Below are positions 1 through 7,709 of a stretch of 64,000 bases of DNA, piece after piece. The notes under the pieces are model-generated. The model searched no databases. It saw only the letters and a list, made by a program, of their open reading frames with translations, and was not told the origin of the DNA. A program made the position numbers and the translations under genes. Every line of letters starts with the position of its first letter. Position 1 is the first letter of the stretch. The stretch is from Treponema_I sp045616125 (GTDB lineage: Bacteria; Spirochaetota; Spirochaetia; Treponematales; Treponemataceae), in contig JAZLGC010000067.1 of the NCBI GenBank assembly GCA_045616125.1, positions 8,101 to 72,100 on the forward strand, given 5' to 3'.

Positions 1-136
1 AACGGAGCAGAACCGTTGCAGGGTCCGGAAGTATCAGAGGAGAATCAACTGCGCGTTCCAGACATACCCATACCACCAGCAGAAAGGCAAGGGGGATGAG
101 GACGGTCTGAACCAGGCGTTTTATGGCTGATTTCAT
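1..136 (-). CDS. ABC transporter permease, N-terminal part (NitT/TauT type)
   Basis: Only the first 45 codons are inside the window; the gene runs off the left edge. It starts at an ATG (complement of 134-136) with basic residues, then a hydrophobic helix (VLIPLAFLLVVWVCL) and LPDPATVLLR. That last segment matches the usual N-terminal signature of SsuC/TauC/ThiX-type inner-membrane permeases. The substrate-binding protein at 226-1167 lies upstream on the same strand, so the two probably form one importer. No strong Shine-Dalgarno is visible. The family call rests on a short segment and on the neighbour; the substrate cannot be deduced. Confidence 0.6.
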   Translation of the reverse strand, partial: MKSAIKRLVQTVLIPLAFLLVVWVCLERAVDSPLILPDPATVLLR

Positions 137-149
137 GGTTAGTTACATT

Positions 150-233
150 TCAGGGATCCCGAAACAAGTTCGGGATGACATCGTCGGAGTCCCGAGTGTC
201 ATGCTGAACTTGTTTCAGCATCTCATCACTTGA
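150..233. repeat. Pair of short dispersed palindromic repeats
   Basis: Two imperfect palindromes lie side by side: ATCCCGAAACAAGTTCGGGAT, one base too long to be a single unit elsewhere (arms ATCCCGAA / TTCGGGAT), and ATGCTGAACTTGTTTCAGCAT-type (arms ATGCTGAA / TTCAGCAT). Both are flanked by GTCAT or GAGAT. The family recurs near 1180-1262, 27060 and 39908-40015 and inside the three MITE-like elements. Each copy can form an 8-9 bp hairpin. Here they separate the binding protein from the permease and may act as an attenuating hairpin within the operon. Confidence 0.8.
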
Positions 234-1167
234 AGTAGAAACCGGCATCCGGCAGTTTGCCGCCGATAGATTCAGGAGCAAAAGTCAGGAATACCTTGAG
301 CAGGTTTTCTACCTGTGGACGAGCTTCTTCAGCCGATGCATAAGTAAAGTTTGCATAGGGAACAGATTTTGCAACAATGGCAGCTTTAAGCCCCAGGGTA
401 TGTTTTTCTACCAGTTTGCCTGCTTCAGCCGGATTAGCGTTGGTCCATTCAATTGACTGTTTATAGGCGGCAAGGAAAGCACGAACTGTTTCAGGATATT
501 TCTGTGCGAACTCGGCACGTACAACGATTACAGTCATAGGGTAATTAACCGGGCCCCATTCTTTCTGCAGATCAATGGCACGGCGAACGTCAGGTGAGTT
601 CATGCAGGCAACGGTAGCAAATGGTTCCGGTACGCAGGCGGTTTCAATTTTGCCTGATGCAATGGCGGCAGCCAGTTCAGCAGTAGGAATTGAATAGTCC
701 AGGTTCACAGAAACGCCGTTCTTGTCTGCCAGATAGCGCATCATGTATTCAGGGGTGGCACCCTGGCCGGCAACGTATACGGTTTTGCCGTTCAGATCTT
801 TCATTGTTTTGATTGCCGGGTTACGGGTAATGACGGTCAGCATACCGTTGCCGCAGACACCAGCCATAATGATTCTGCCTTTGTTGGCGTTGTACACCTT
901 TGCGGCAGCATTGGGCGGAAGAATTCCGATGTCATATTCGCCCTTGATGATTTTGGGCAGAAACACGTCAGCAGCTCCGGCGTTTTCAAATACGCTTTCT
1001 ACGCCACCCAGGTCAGGATGGTTTTCAAACAGATATGCCATACCAACGGCACTTGGACCGTTAAGGGCAGCAACACGAACAACTGCAGGGGTTTCTGCTG
1101 TTAAGGCTGTGGCACCAAGCATGCCGGCAAGAAGTATACCGGCAACCAAATGTACAATTTTTTTCAT
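226..1167 (-). CDS. ABC transporter periplasmic substrate-binding protein (NitT/TauT/NMT1-like)
   Basis: 313 aa. A signal peptide (MKKIVHLVAGILLAGMLGATALTA) precedes a periplasmic-binding fold. The body has the features of SsuA/TauA/ThiY-like proteins: an early AALNGPSAVG segment, GEYDIGILPPNAAAKVY, MKDLNGKTVYVAGQGATPEY and CVPEPFATV. It would deliver a small organic solute such as a sulfonate, pyrimidine precursor or nitrate-like compound to the inner-membrane permease; the ligand is not predictable. The permease begins about 90 bp downstream on the same strand. A GGAG ribosome-binding site lies 8 bases before the ATG. Short palindromic repeats flank the gene on both sides, one of them overlapping the stop-codon region. 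Confidence 0.85.
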   Translation of the reverse strand: MKKIVHLVAGILLAGMLGATALTAETPAVVRVAALNGPSAVGMAYLFENHPDLGGVESVFENAGAADVFLPKIIKGEYDIGILPPNAAAKVYNANKGRIIMAGVCGNGMLTVITRNPAIKTMKDLNGKTVYVAGQGATPEYMMRYLADKNGVSVNLDYSIPTAELAAAIASGKIETACVPEPFATVACMNSPDVRRAIDLQKEWGPVNYPMTVIVVRAEFAQKYPETVRAFLAAYKQSIEWTNANPAEAGKLVEKHTLGLKAAIVAKSVPYANFTYASAEEARPQVENLLKVFLTFAPESIGGKLPDAGFYFK

Positions 1168-1178
1168 AATCTATCTCC

Positions 1179-1262
1179 AGTCATGCTGAACTTGATTCAG
1201 CATCTATTTTTTTGAGATCCCGAAACAAGTTCGGGGTGACATCATGTGCAATCGGGATGACA
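1179..1262. repeat. Short dispersed palindromic repeats upstream of the binding-protein gene
   Basis: Two palindromes of the same family as at 150-233 (arms ATGCTGAA/TTCAGCAT and ATCCCGAA/TTCGGGGT), followed by a half copy (ATCGGGATGACAT). They fill the space between clpC and the binding-protein gene. Together they could fold as hairpins that end clpC transcription, although there is no clean U-tract. Confidence 0.75.
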
Positions 1263-1271
1263 TTATCCGCG

Positions 1272-3956
1272 TTACTTAGTCAGGGCCACTGAGCCTGCCG
1301 AAGTGTCACTGACCGTCTTTTGAGACTTCTCTTTCTTAGCAGCGCCCTTCGACAAGCCGATTCGAGACGTGGGACCCTTCGACAAGCCGCTACGAGACTT
1401 CGGACCCTTCGACAAGCTCAGGGATCCTTCGTTGCGAATCAGGGATCCTGTCTTGAAATCTACCGTTATAGTATCTCCGGGTTTTACATCACCTGCAAGA
1501 ATCATCAGGGCGGCTGGATCTTCTATTTCGCGCTGAATCAGACGGCGCATAGGTCGTGCACCAAACTGCGGTTCGTATCCGTTTTCAATCAGATATTCCC
1601 GGGCGGATGGTTTTAACTTCAAAGAAAGGCCCTGCTCTTTCAGGCGGTCCTCAAATTCAGAAAGCTGGTTATCAAGAATCCTGCTGACTTCGGCCTTACT
1701 CAGCGTAGTAAATACTACCGTGTCATCAATACGGTTCAGCAATTCGGGACTCATGATCTTTTTCAGCTCGCTTAAGGCGCTCTGCTTCATATCGTCATAA
1801 TCCATCAATCCGTCCCCACTGCTGCTGAACCCCAACCGGTTACCGGTAGTTATCTGCCGCGCTCCCGCATTACTGGTCATGATGATAACCGTATTCCGGA
1901 AGTTTACCGTGTGCCCCAGGTTATCCCGCAGCTCGCCTTCTTCAAGCATCTGAAGCAGAAGATTGAAAATATCAGGATGAGCCTTCTCAATTTCGTCCAG
2001 CAGAACAACACTGTACGGATTGCGGCGCACTTTTTCCGTCAGAACGCCACCTTCTTCATATCCCACATATCCCGGAGGAGCACCTACCAGACGGCTTGAG
2101 GTGTGCTTTTCCATAAAATCCGACATATCAACGCGGATCAGAGCATCTTCACTTCCAAAAAGGAACCGGGCAAGGGTCTTAGCCAGTAACGTCTTACCGA
2201 CACCAGTTGGGCCCAGGAAAATAAAAGATCCCTGAGGCCGCTTAAAGCTTGATACCCCGGCACGACTCCGGCGTACAGCGCTGCTTATCAGCCGGATAGC
2301 CTCATCCTGCCCTACAACGGTTTTGTGCAGTTCCTCTTCCATATGCAGAAGCCGTGATGTTTCGGCCGTATTCAGCTGTTCCATGGGAATACCGGTAATG
2401 GTGTTGAGCACCGTACAGACATCGTGCACGGTTACGGTATTTCGGGCCGTTATGGTAGTTGGCAGCCGGTTCTTACCAAGTTCTTCGGCACGGAGACGCA
2501 GAATGCGCACTTCATCACGTACCTGGGCCGCCCGTTCGTAATTCTGGCTTTCTACCATCTGATTCTTTTCTTCAATCAGAATGGCAATCTGTTTTTCAAG
2601 CTCTGCCAGTTCTGCCGGGCGTTCGTCAGCTTCAATCTTTTTTAATGCTCCGGCTTCGTCCAGAAGATCAATGGCTTTGTCGGGCAGAAAACGGTCGGTT
2701 ATGTAGCGGCGGCTGAAAGTAACGATGGCCTTTATCACACCATCTGCATACTTAACGTGATGGTATTCTTCGTACTTTTTCTTTATTCCTTCAAGAATTG
2801 CTTCCGTTTCTTTATCGCTTGGTTCATTTACCTGCACAATCTGAAACCGGCGTTCAAGGGCAGCATCTTTTTCAAAATACTTCCGGTATTCTTTTAATGT
2901 GGTGGCACCGATGCATTGCAGTTCACCGCGGCTTAATGCAGGCTTCAGCATATTGCTGGCATCCATGGAACCTTCTGCCCCACCCGCTCCAATCAGTGTA
3001 TGAAGTTCATCAATGAATATAATGATGTTTTTCTGTTCCTGAATTTCCTTGATAATGCGCTTCATGCGCTCTTCAAATTCACCGCGATACTTGGTTCCGG
3101 CGATTACCAGAGCAAGATCAAGAACAATTACCCGTTTGTTTATCAGGTTTCCGGGTACCGTTTCTGAGACAATGCGCTGGGCAAGGCCTTCAACAATGGC
3201 CGTTTTACCGACGCCTGGTTCACCTACCAGCACCGGATTATTCTTGTTGCGGCGGCTTAGAATCTGAATAAGCCGCTGAATTTCACGGTCTCGTCCTACT
3301 ACCGGATCTATAGTTCCATTCCGAACCTGTGCGGTAAGATCTTTACTGAATTCTGCAAGAAAACTTTCTGCAGAACCCTGACTTTCGCTATTACCTCTTT
3401 TTTTACCTGCTGTAACGCCATCAGAATTCCGACCGGTATCTGCAGTATCTCCGTCTCTTCCTCCATTACCACTGCCCCGCAGGCTGCCGTTGGCTGATGA
3501 ATCAACTTCTTTAAGGGTGTTTATCACGGTTTGCCGCATTTCATCCAGCGTAAGGGGAATTTCCATAAAATACCGTGCTACAGTGCTGTTATCTTCCCGA
3601 ATGGCGGCAAGAAGCAGATGTTCGGTACCGATATACTCATGGCGCAACGAACGTGATTCCACCGAGGCAGTGTCCAGAAGACTCCTAAGTCTGCGCGAAG
3701 GCGGTATGTCTGAATCCCGGTTAGGGGTAGTAAAAGCAGAATCTGTTTTGGGCATGTTCTGACGCAGAGCAAGTTCAAGCATCAAGGTGTTTACGCCTGC
3801 ATTGTGCATGGCGTGGTAGGCAACACAGTCGGTCAGTTCCAGGATGGCTAATACAACGTGTTCCGGATACAGCAAGGTACTGCCCATGTTTCGGGCAATG
3901 CGCTGTGAGTAAAATACCAGTAATTTCTGGGCGCGTGGTGATAAACCTTTAATCAT
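1272..3956 (-). CDS. clpC: ClpC-type AAA+ unfoldase with repeat-derived C-terminal tail
   Basis: 894 aa from the ATG at 3956, which has GAGAG about 5 bases upstream; a GTG two codons earlier (3962) is possible. Clp-N repeats fill residues 1-150, followed by a low-complexity Gly/Asp/Asn linker (about 155-195). AAA-1 has Walker A GEPGVGKT (about 247-254), a UVR-like coiled coil lies at 450-490, and AAA-2 has GPTGVGKT (about 584-591) and DEIEKAHPD. The protein unfolds substrates for ClpP in the cytoplasm. mcsA and the mcsB-like gene lie directly upstream, as in Firmicutes stress operons. The last 50 or so residues (three LSKG units, ending SDTSAGSVALTK) are unlike any ClpC tail and are translated from dispersed repeat DNA at 1284-1432. 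Confidence 0.95.
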   Translation of the reverse strand: MIKGLSPRAQKLLVFYSQRIARNMGSTLLYPEHVVLAILELTDCVAYHAMHNAGVNTLMLELALRQNMPKTDSAFTTPNRDSDIPPSRRLRSLLDTASVESRSLRHEYIGTEHLLLAAIREDNSTVARYFMEIPLTLDEMRQTVINTLKEVDSSANGSLRGSGNGGRDGDTADTGRNSDGVTAGKKRGNSESQGSAESFLAEFSKDLTAQVRNGTIDPVVGRDREIQRLIQILSRRNKNNPVLVGEPGVGKTAIVEGLAQRIVSETVPGNLINKRVIVLDLALVIAGTKYRGEFEERMKRIIKEIQEQKNIIIFIDELHTLIGAGGAEGSMDASNMLKPALSRGELQCIGATTLKEYRKYFEKDAALERRFQIVQVNEPSDKETEAILEGIKKKYEEYHHVKYADGVIKAIVTFSRRYITDRFLPDKAIDLLDEAGALKKIEADERPAELAELEKQIAILIEEKNQMVESQNYERAAQVRDEVRILRLRAEELGKNRLPTTITARNTVTVHDVCTVLNTITGIPMEQLNTAETSRLLHMEEELHKTVVGQDEAIRLISSAVRRSRAGVSSFKRPQGSFIFLGPTGVGKTLLAKTLARFLFGSEDALIRVDMSDFMEKHTSSRLVGAPPGYVGYEEGGVLTEKVRRNPYSVVLLDEIEKAHPDIFNLLLQMLEEGELRDNLGHTVNFRNTVIIMTSNAGARQITTGNRLGFSSSGDGLMDYDDMKQSALSELKKIMSPELLNRIDDTVVFTTLSKAEVSRILDNQLSEFEDRLKEQGLSLKLKPSAREYLIENGYEPQFGARPMRRLIQREIEDPAALMILAGDVKPGDTITVDFKTGSLIRNEGSLSLSKGPKSRSGLSKGPTSRIGLSKGAAKKEKSQKTVSDTSAGSVALTK
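1284..1432. repeat. In-frame dispersed repeats inside the clpC 3' end
   Basis: This stretch holds one copy of the form CACTGAGCCTGCCGAAGTG and three copies of CCCTTCGACAAGC. The same second repeat family is intergenic near 3985, 38535 and 41095. On the minus strand these encode SDTSAGS and three LSKG(P/A) units at the ClpC C-terminus. The reading frame stays open through all copies. Confidence 0.85.
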
Positions 3957-3984
3957 ATACACTCTCTTTTTTAAGTACCTTTTT

Positions 3985-4058
3985 ACCGGACCCTTCGACA
4001 GGCTCAGGGATCCTGAAACGTCCTGGCAGGGTCACTGAGCCTGTCGAAGTGCCACTGC
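3985..4058. repeat. Inverted pair of second-family dispersed repeats between mcsB-like gene and clpC
   Basis: ACCCTTCGACAGGCTCAGGG (about 3989) is followed by the opposite orientation, TCACTGAGCCTGTCGAAGTG (about 4031). Facing each other, the two copies can pair over about 18 bases to form a long stem in the mRNA between the mcsB-like gene and clpC. That could be a processing or attenuation site. Confidence 0.8.
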
Positions 4059-4061
4059 CCA

Positions 4062-5153
4062 TTAGTCCCTGGTCAGCAGTTCTGCAGCGGCTTCCTGCAG
4101 AATTAGCGCTCTCAGCCGGTCAATCTGCTGCTCTTCGGTCCTTACATCGTCTTCAAATTCCAGATTGCCGGTGCGGATAACAAACCCCAACTGGGCAGTC
4201 TGAATACGGTTCAACAGTACAAAAAAATCAGTTTTTTTCAGGCCGGTAACATGGCCCAAATCATACGCCCATTTCATGGCAGAAACCAGTTCAATACCTT
4301 CATGCAGGTTCAGGAACTTGCACGAATTAACGGTAGCAAGAGCCCGGCCTGTTTTATCACGAATGGTAGTCGGAATAGACTGCTCCAGATCAAGACGTGA
4401 CTTCCGTTCAATTTCAATAATATTGCGTGTAGTCTGCACCACCTGGGCAATAAGATCTGTTTCACTCAAAGGCCAGCGGCTGCCGGTGGAAATGCGGTAC
4501 CAGCTGCCCAGTGCTTTGGCATTGCCCAGCGGAGATGTAGCATAGCAGGCATAAACATCAAACCCCTGTTCAATAAGGGAACGGAACAGTTTTTCATGCA
4601 AAGCCGCCTGTGTAAGGCTTGGAAGATGCAGCTGAACCGAGATTTTAAGGCCGGTGCCGGCATCACGCAGATTAGCTGTATGATAGCCGTTTTTCACATC
4701 GCCAGAGAACAAGAGGTATTCCTGCAGCTGCCGGTCAATTTCTGCACACTCATCGTACACTTTCTGCGGACAGAATCCGGTCATAACATTGGACAGATGC
4801 AGATGATCCTTCCGGTTAACAGTACAGGTTACCCGGCCGTCATCACGGACAACGGCGCCGGTTTCAAGTTTATTGAGCATATCGGTAGTAAGAACACCCC
4901 GTTCCACCAGAATCTGGCGGCCTAAAGGTTCAATGTTACCGGTATGGAAACTCTGATAGGTATCACTTCCCTGAATATGAGAAAAGGCGTCAAAGATTAT
5001 GGACTCAACGCGAGGCTTATCTTCGCTTTTTAATGTCCGGGGAAACTGGAAATCGCGGAGATTACGGGCAAGACGTACGCGGGTACTGGTTACAACATCG
5101 GTATCAAGACCGTCCTGGGCATACCAGGTATTTAACGAAGCAAACTCAGTCAT
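4062..5153 (-). CDS. mcsB: McsB-like protein-arginine kinase homologue, probably catalytically altered
   Basis: 363 aa, the usual McsB length. The fold is recognisable from STRVRLARNL near residue 25, GTGLKISVQLHLPSL near 170, and the C-terminal region with LNRIQTAQLG. In active McsB, from recollection of the Bacillus protein, the catalytic Glu lies in NEEDH and the catalytic Cys in CPTN-GTGL. Here these read NRKDH and NLRDAGTGL, so both are replaced, and the Arg of the VRGIYGEG segment is also absent (VYACYATS). It may be a regulatory pseudokinase or a divergent enzyme. It overlaps mcsA by 8 bp and precedes clpC, so a role in ClpC control remains likely. Confidence 0.8.
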   Translation of the reverse strand: MTEFASLNTWYAQDGLDTDVVTSTRVRLARNLRDFQFPRTLKSEDKPRVESIIFDAFSHIQGSDTYQSFHTGNIEPLGRQILVERGVLTTDMLNKLETGAVVRDDGRVTCTVNRKDHLHLSNVMTGFCPQKVYDECAEIDRQLQEYLLFSGDVKNGYHTANLRDAGTGLKISVQLHLPSLTQAALHEKLFRSLIEQGFDVYACYATSPLGNAKALGSWYRISTGSRWPLSETDLIAQVVQTTRNIIEIERKSRLDLEQSIPTTIRDKTGRALATVNSCKFLNLHEGIELVSAMKWAYDLGHVTGLKKTDFFVLLNRIQTAQLGFVIRTGNLEFEDDVRTEEQQIDRLRALILQEAAAELLTRD

Positions 5154-5655
5154 GTTTTACATCCCGGATAATGCCGTCAGAGGGAACACCGGTAGATTCA
5201 TCAAGCTGTCTGATTCTGTCCCGGTAAACGGCTGCTTTCTCGTAGTCTTCTGCGGCAACAGCAGCATCAAGTTTACTCTGCAGAATGGCACGGTCTTCAA
5301 GGACAGGCCGTCCAAAGGTAAGACGGCGGGGCAAACTGCCGGTATATTCGGCATCCGGATTTTTCAGGCGTAACAATCCGTTGATTTCATCGGCAAACTG
5401 TTTGTAACAGTTGGGACAGCCAACACGGCGCAGCTTCTTTATTTCCTCAAGGCTTGTGCCGCAGACCGTACAGGGATGTACCTCGGTAAAATCCTTCATC
5501 AGGCGTTGAATGGTTGATTCAATATGATCGCTGTGACTTTCTATTCCCCGGCTTCTGGCACAGTCTGCACACAGATGCAGTTCCATCTTTTCGCTGCCGT
5601 GACGCTGCTGAATCATCATCACCGCTTCATTCACTTTACAGATATCGCATTTCAT
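5146..5655 (-). CDS. mcsA: McsA-like zinc-finger/UVR protein
   Basis: 169 aa. Four CxxC pairs (CDIC, CADC, CTVC, CPNC) form two predicted zinc sites in residues 1-95. A C-terminal UVR motif (EDYEKAAVYRDRIRQL) matches the UvrB/UvrC-interaction motif of McsA. In Firmicutes McsA activates McsB and acts as a ClpC adaptor. The overlap with the downstream mcsB-like gene and the following clpC fit that module. A GAGG lies about 11 bases before the ATG, a loose ribosome-binding site. The cysteines are all present, so the adaptor appears intact even though the kinase partner looks altered. Confidence 0.9.
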   Translation of the reverse strand: MKCDICKVNEAVMMIQQRHGSEKMELHLCADCARSRGIESHSDHIESTIQRLMKDFTEVHPCTVCGTSLEEIKKLRRVGCPNCYKQFADEINGLLRLKNPDAEYTGSLPRRLTFGRPVLEDRAILQSKLDAAVAAEDYEKAAVYRDRIRQLDESTGVPSDGIIRDVKHD

Positions 5656-5682
5656 CCAAACAAAACCTCAGGTTAATCGTAT

Positions 5683-7005
5683 TCAGACTTTACGCAGTAC
5701 CGCCAGAGGCTTTTCCTTTCCTGCATTGCGGGCAGGAATAACAGAAACCAGAACAGAAAGAAGAATGGTTCCTAAAGCAACTGCAAAAAGCTGATTGAAA
5801 GGGATAATTACCGGTATGGATTCCAGATAGTATTCCGGGTTCAAAAGTTGAATAGGCACGTAGGAATTTCCCTCGGTAATAATATACACAAATTTTGTAA
5901 GCAAGTTAATTAAATCCTCAAAAAACTGCAGGATCCGGTTAACATTGACGGCTGCCAGAAGCCCCAGTGGCACGCCCAGCGCAACACCGGCTGTGCCTGC
6001 AAATGTTCCGGTAAGCACATAACTTATAGTTATACCGGCAGGACTTGCTCCCATACTTTTAAGAACTGCAATTTCTTTTCGGCGTTCCAGAACAAGCATG
6101 ACAAGGGCAGACGAAATACTCATGGAAGCAACAAGGACAATCAGGAACATGACAAACAGCAGCATGACCCGTGTAGAAGAAAAGTTTTCGTACTGTGCAG
6201 TATTTACCTGCTGCCACCGGTACACGCCAAATCCGTTGGGACACATCATCTGAATCTGTCTTGTAATGGTATTGAGTCCTGCTGAATAGGCATCTTCTGT
6301 CTCTACGCCTACAATAATCTGACCTGCCACACTGGAAAGAAAATCAAAGCCGGTATCTAGCGGGATAAACACCCAAAGGGCATCAATTTCCTGGTATCCG
6401 GAAGATACGATTCCCCCTACGGTAAAGGTTTTTACTTTGGGCACCGTAACGCCACGGGAATTGGTAGAGCTTGAAATAAGGCGGAGAGAATCCCCTACGG
6501 AAAGGCCCAGATTTCCGGCAATTTTCTGACCAACGAGAGCCGTAGTTGTACCGGATAGATCTGCTGAACCTTCGTGCACGGTAAGATACTGGGAAAAAGC
6601 CTGGTTTTCTGTAAACAATCCTGGTTCAACAGCCCGCACTACAGCACCACTGCGGCCTGCAGGCCCTGCTGCCAGCACGGTTCCCTGCCGCTCTATCCAT
6701 GCACCGGTAACACCGGGAATCTGCCGCACCTGAGAGGCAATATCTTCCAGATCAGAGCGGTTACTGGCAGTGTCACTGTATGACTTATACTGGGCAACCT
6801 GCACATGAAAACTGCTCAAACCAATAAGACGACCGGTGATACCCTGAATCATGCCTTCTGAAACAGTGAGAACCACTACCAGCGGTATAAGTGCCAGCGC
6901 AATGCACACAATGGCGCCTGCAAGACTTTTGCGGGCACTGCCGGTTGCAGAAGTTTTGGGGAATATAATACGGGATGCCAGAAATGCTGATGAAGAAAAG
7001 GTCAT
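5683..7005 (-). CDS. Lipoprotein-releasing ABC permease LolC/LolE family (downstream copy)
   Basis: 440 aa. It has one N-terminal membrane helix (about residues 28-50), a large periplasmic domain, and three C-terminal helices in a FtsX/MacB_PCD-type arrangement containing LERRKEIAVLKSMGAS, the typical coupling segment before helix 3. It overlaps the stop of the ATPase gene by 4 bp, so translation is probably coupled. With LolD and the second permease it would extract lipoproteins from the inner membrane toward the outer membrane. Which of the two permeases is LolC and which LolE is not decidable by eye. Confidence 0.88.
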   Translation of the reverse strand: MTFSSSAFLASRIIFPKTSATGSARKSLAGAIVCIALALIPLVVVLTVSEGMIQGITGRLIGLSSFHVQVAQYKSYSDTASNRSDLEDIASQVRQIPGVTGAWIERQGTVLAAGPAGRSGAVVRAVEPGLFTENQAFSQYLTVHEGSADLSGTTTALVGQKIAGNLGLSVGDSLRLISSSTNSRGVTVPKVKTFTVGGIVSSGYQEIDALWVFIPLDTGFDFLSSVAGQIIVGVETEDAYSAGLNTITRQIQMMCPNGFGVYRWQQVNTAQYENFSSTRVMLLFVMFLIVLVASMSISSALVMLVLERRKEIAVLKSMGASPAGITISYVLTGTFAGTAGVALGVPLGLLAAVNVNRILQFFEDLINLLTKFVYIITEGNSYVPIQLLNPEYYLESIPVIIPFNQLFAVALGTILLSVLVSVIPARNAGKEKPLAVLRKV

Positions 7006-7709
7006 ATACGCTGCAGACTGCCTTCCTGAATGTGGTAACGTATATCGCCCTGTGCGGCTACTCCCGGATCATGGGTAACCAGAACCAGAGTTTTTGCATA
7101 TTTTTCAACCATGTCAAAAAGAAGTCTGGCAATAACCGTTGCGTTGGCAGGATCCAGATTTCCCGTTGGTTCATCTGCAAGAATCAGCTCCGGATTATTG
7201 ATAAGAGCGCGTGCTACCGCTGCCCGCTGGCGTTCTCCGCCGGAAAGTTCGCTGGGCAGGTGGTTCAGACGATGTTCAAGGCCCACGTCAGCAAGCAGCT
7301 GGCGGGCATGTTCCATGGCTTCCTTTTTTTTCATACCGGCCATGTAGGCAGGCATGAATACATTTTCCAGAGCAGTAAAGTCTTTTAACAGATGGTGAAA
7401 CTGGAATACCAGACCAAGGTAACTGGACCGGTACCGGGTCAGCTGGTCTTCAGTCAGTGAGGTAATATTCCAGGGGCCAACCGTAACAGAACCACCTGTT
7501 GCCGTTTCAAGGCCACCAATTACGTTCAGCAGGGTGCTTTTACCACTGCCGCTGGAACCTTCAATAACTACTTTCTGGCCGGCATACACATCCATGTCCA
7601 GATTATGCAGTATGGTCAAGGGTTCGCCATTTCCGCGGAACGTCTTTTCCAGATTCCGTACGGTTATGATTGGACTCTGCCTGTTATCGATTTCTGGATT
7701 ATTCATCAT
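7002..7709 (-). CDS. lolD: Lipoprotein-releasing ABC transporter ATPase LolD
   Basis: 235 aa. Walker A GSSGSGKST (about residue 52), Q-loop QFHHLLKDFTALENV, signature LSGGERQRAAVARAL and Walker B LILADEPTGNLD are all intact. The LKDFTALENV segment is characteristic of the LolD/MacB/FtsE branch. It sits between two FtsX-like permeases and overlaps both (11 bp upstream, 4 bp downstream), giving a compact LolCDE unit. It powers lipoprotein sorting, consistent with a diderm envelope. Confidence 0.93.
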   Translation of the reverse strand: MMNNPEIDNRQSPIITVRNLEKTFRGNGEPLTILHNLDMDVYAGQKVVIEGSSGSGKSTLLNVIGGLETATGGSVTVGPWNITSLTEDQLTRYRSSYLGLVFQFHHLLKDFTALENVFMPAYMAGMKKKEAMEHARQLLADVGLEHRLNHLPSELSGGERQRAAVARALINNPELILADEPTGNLDPANATVIARLLFDMVEKYAKTLVLVTHDPGVAAQGDIRYHIQEGSLQRI

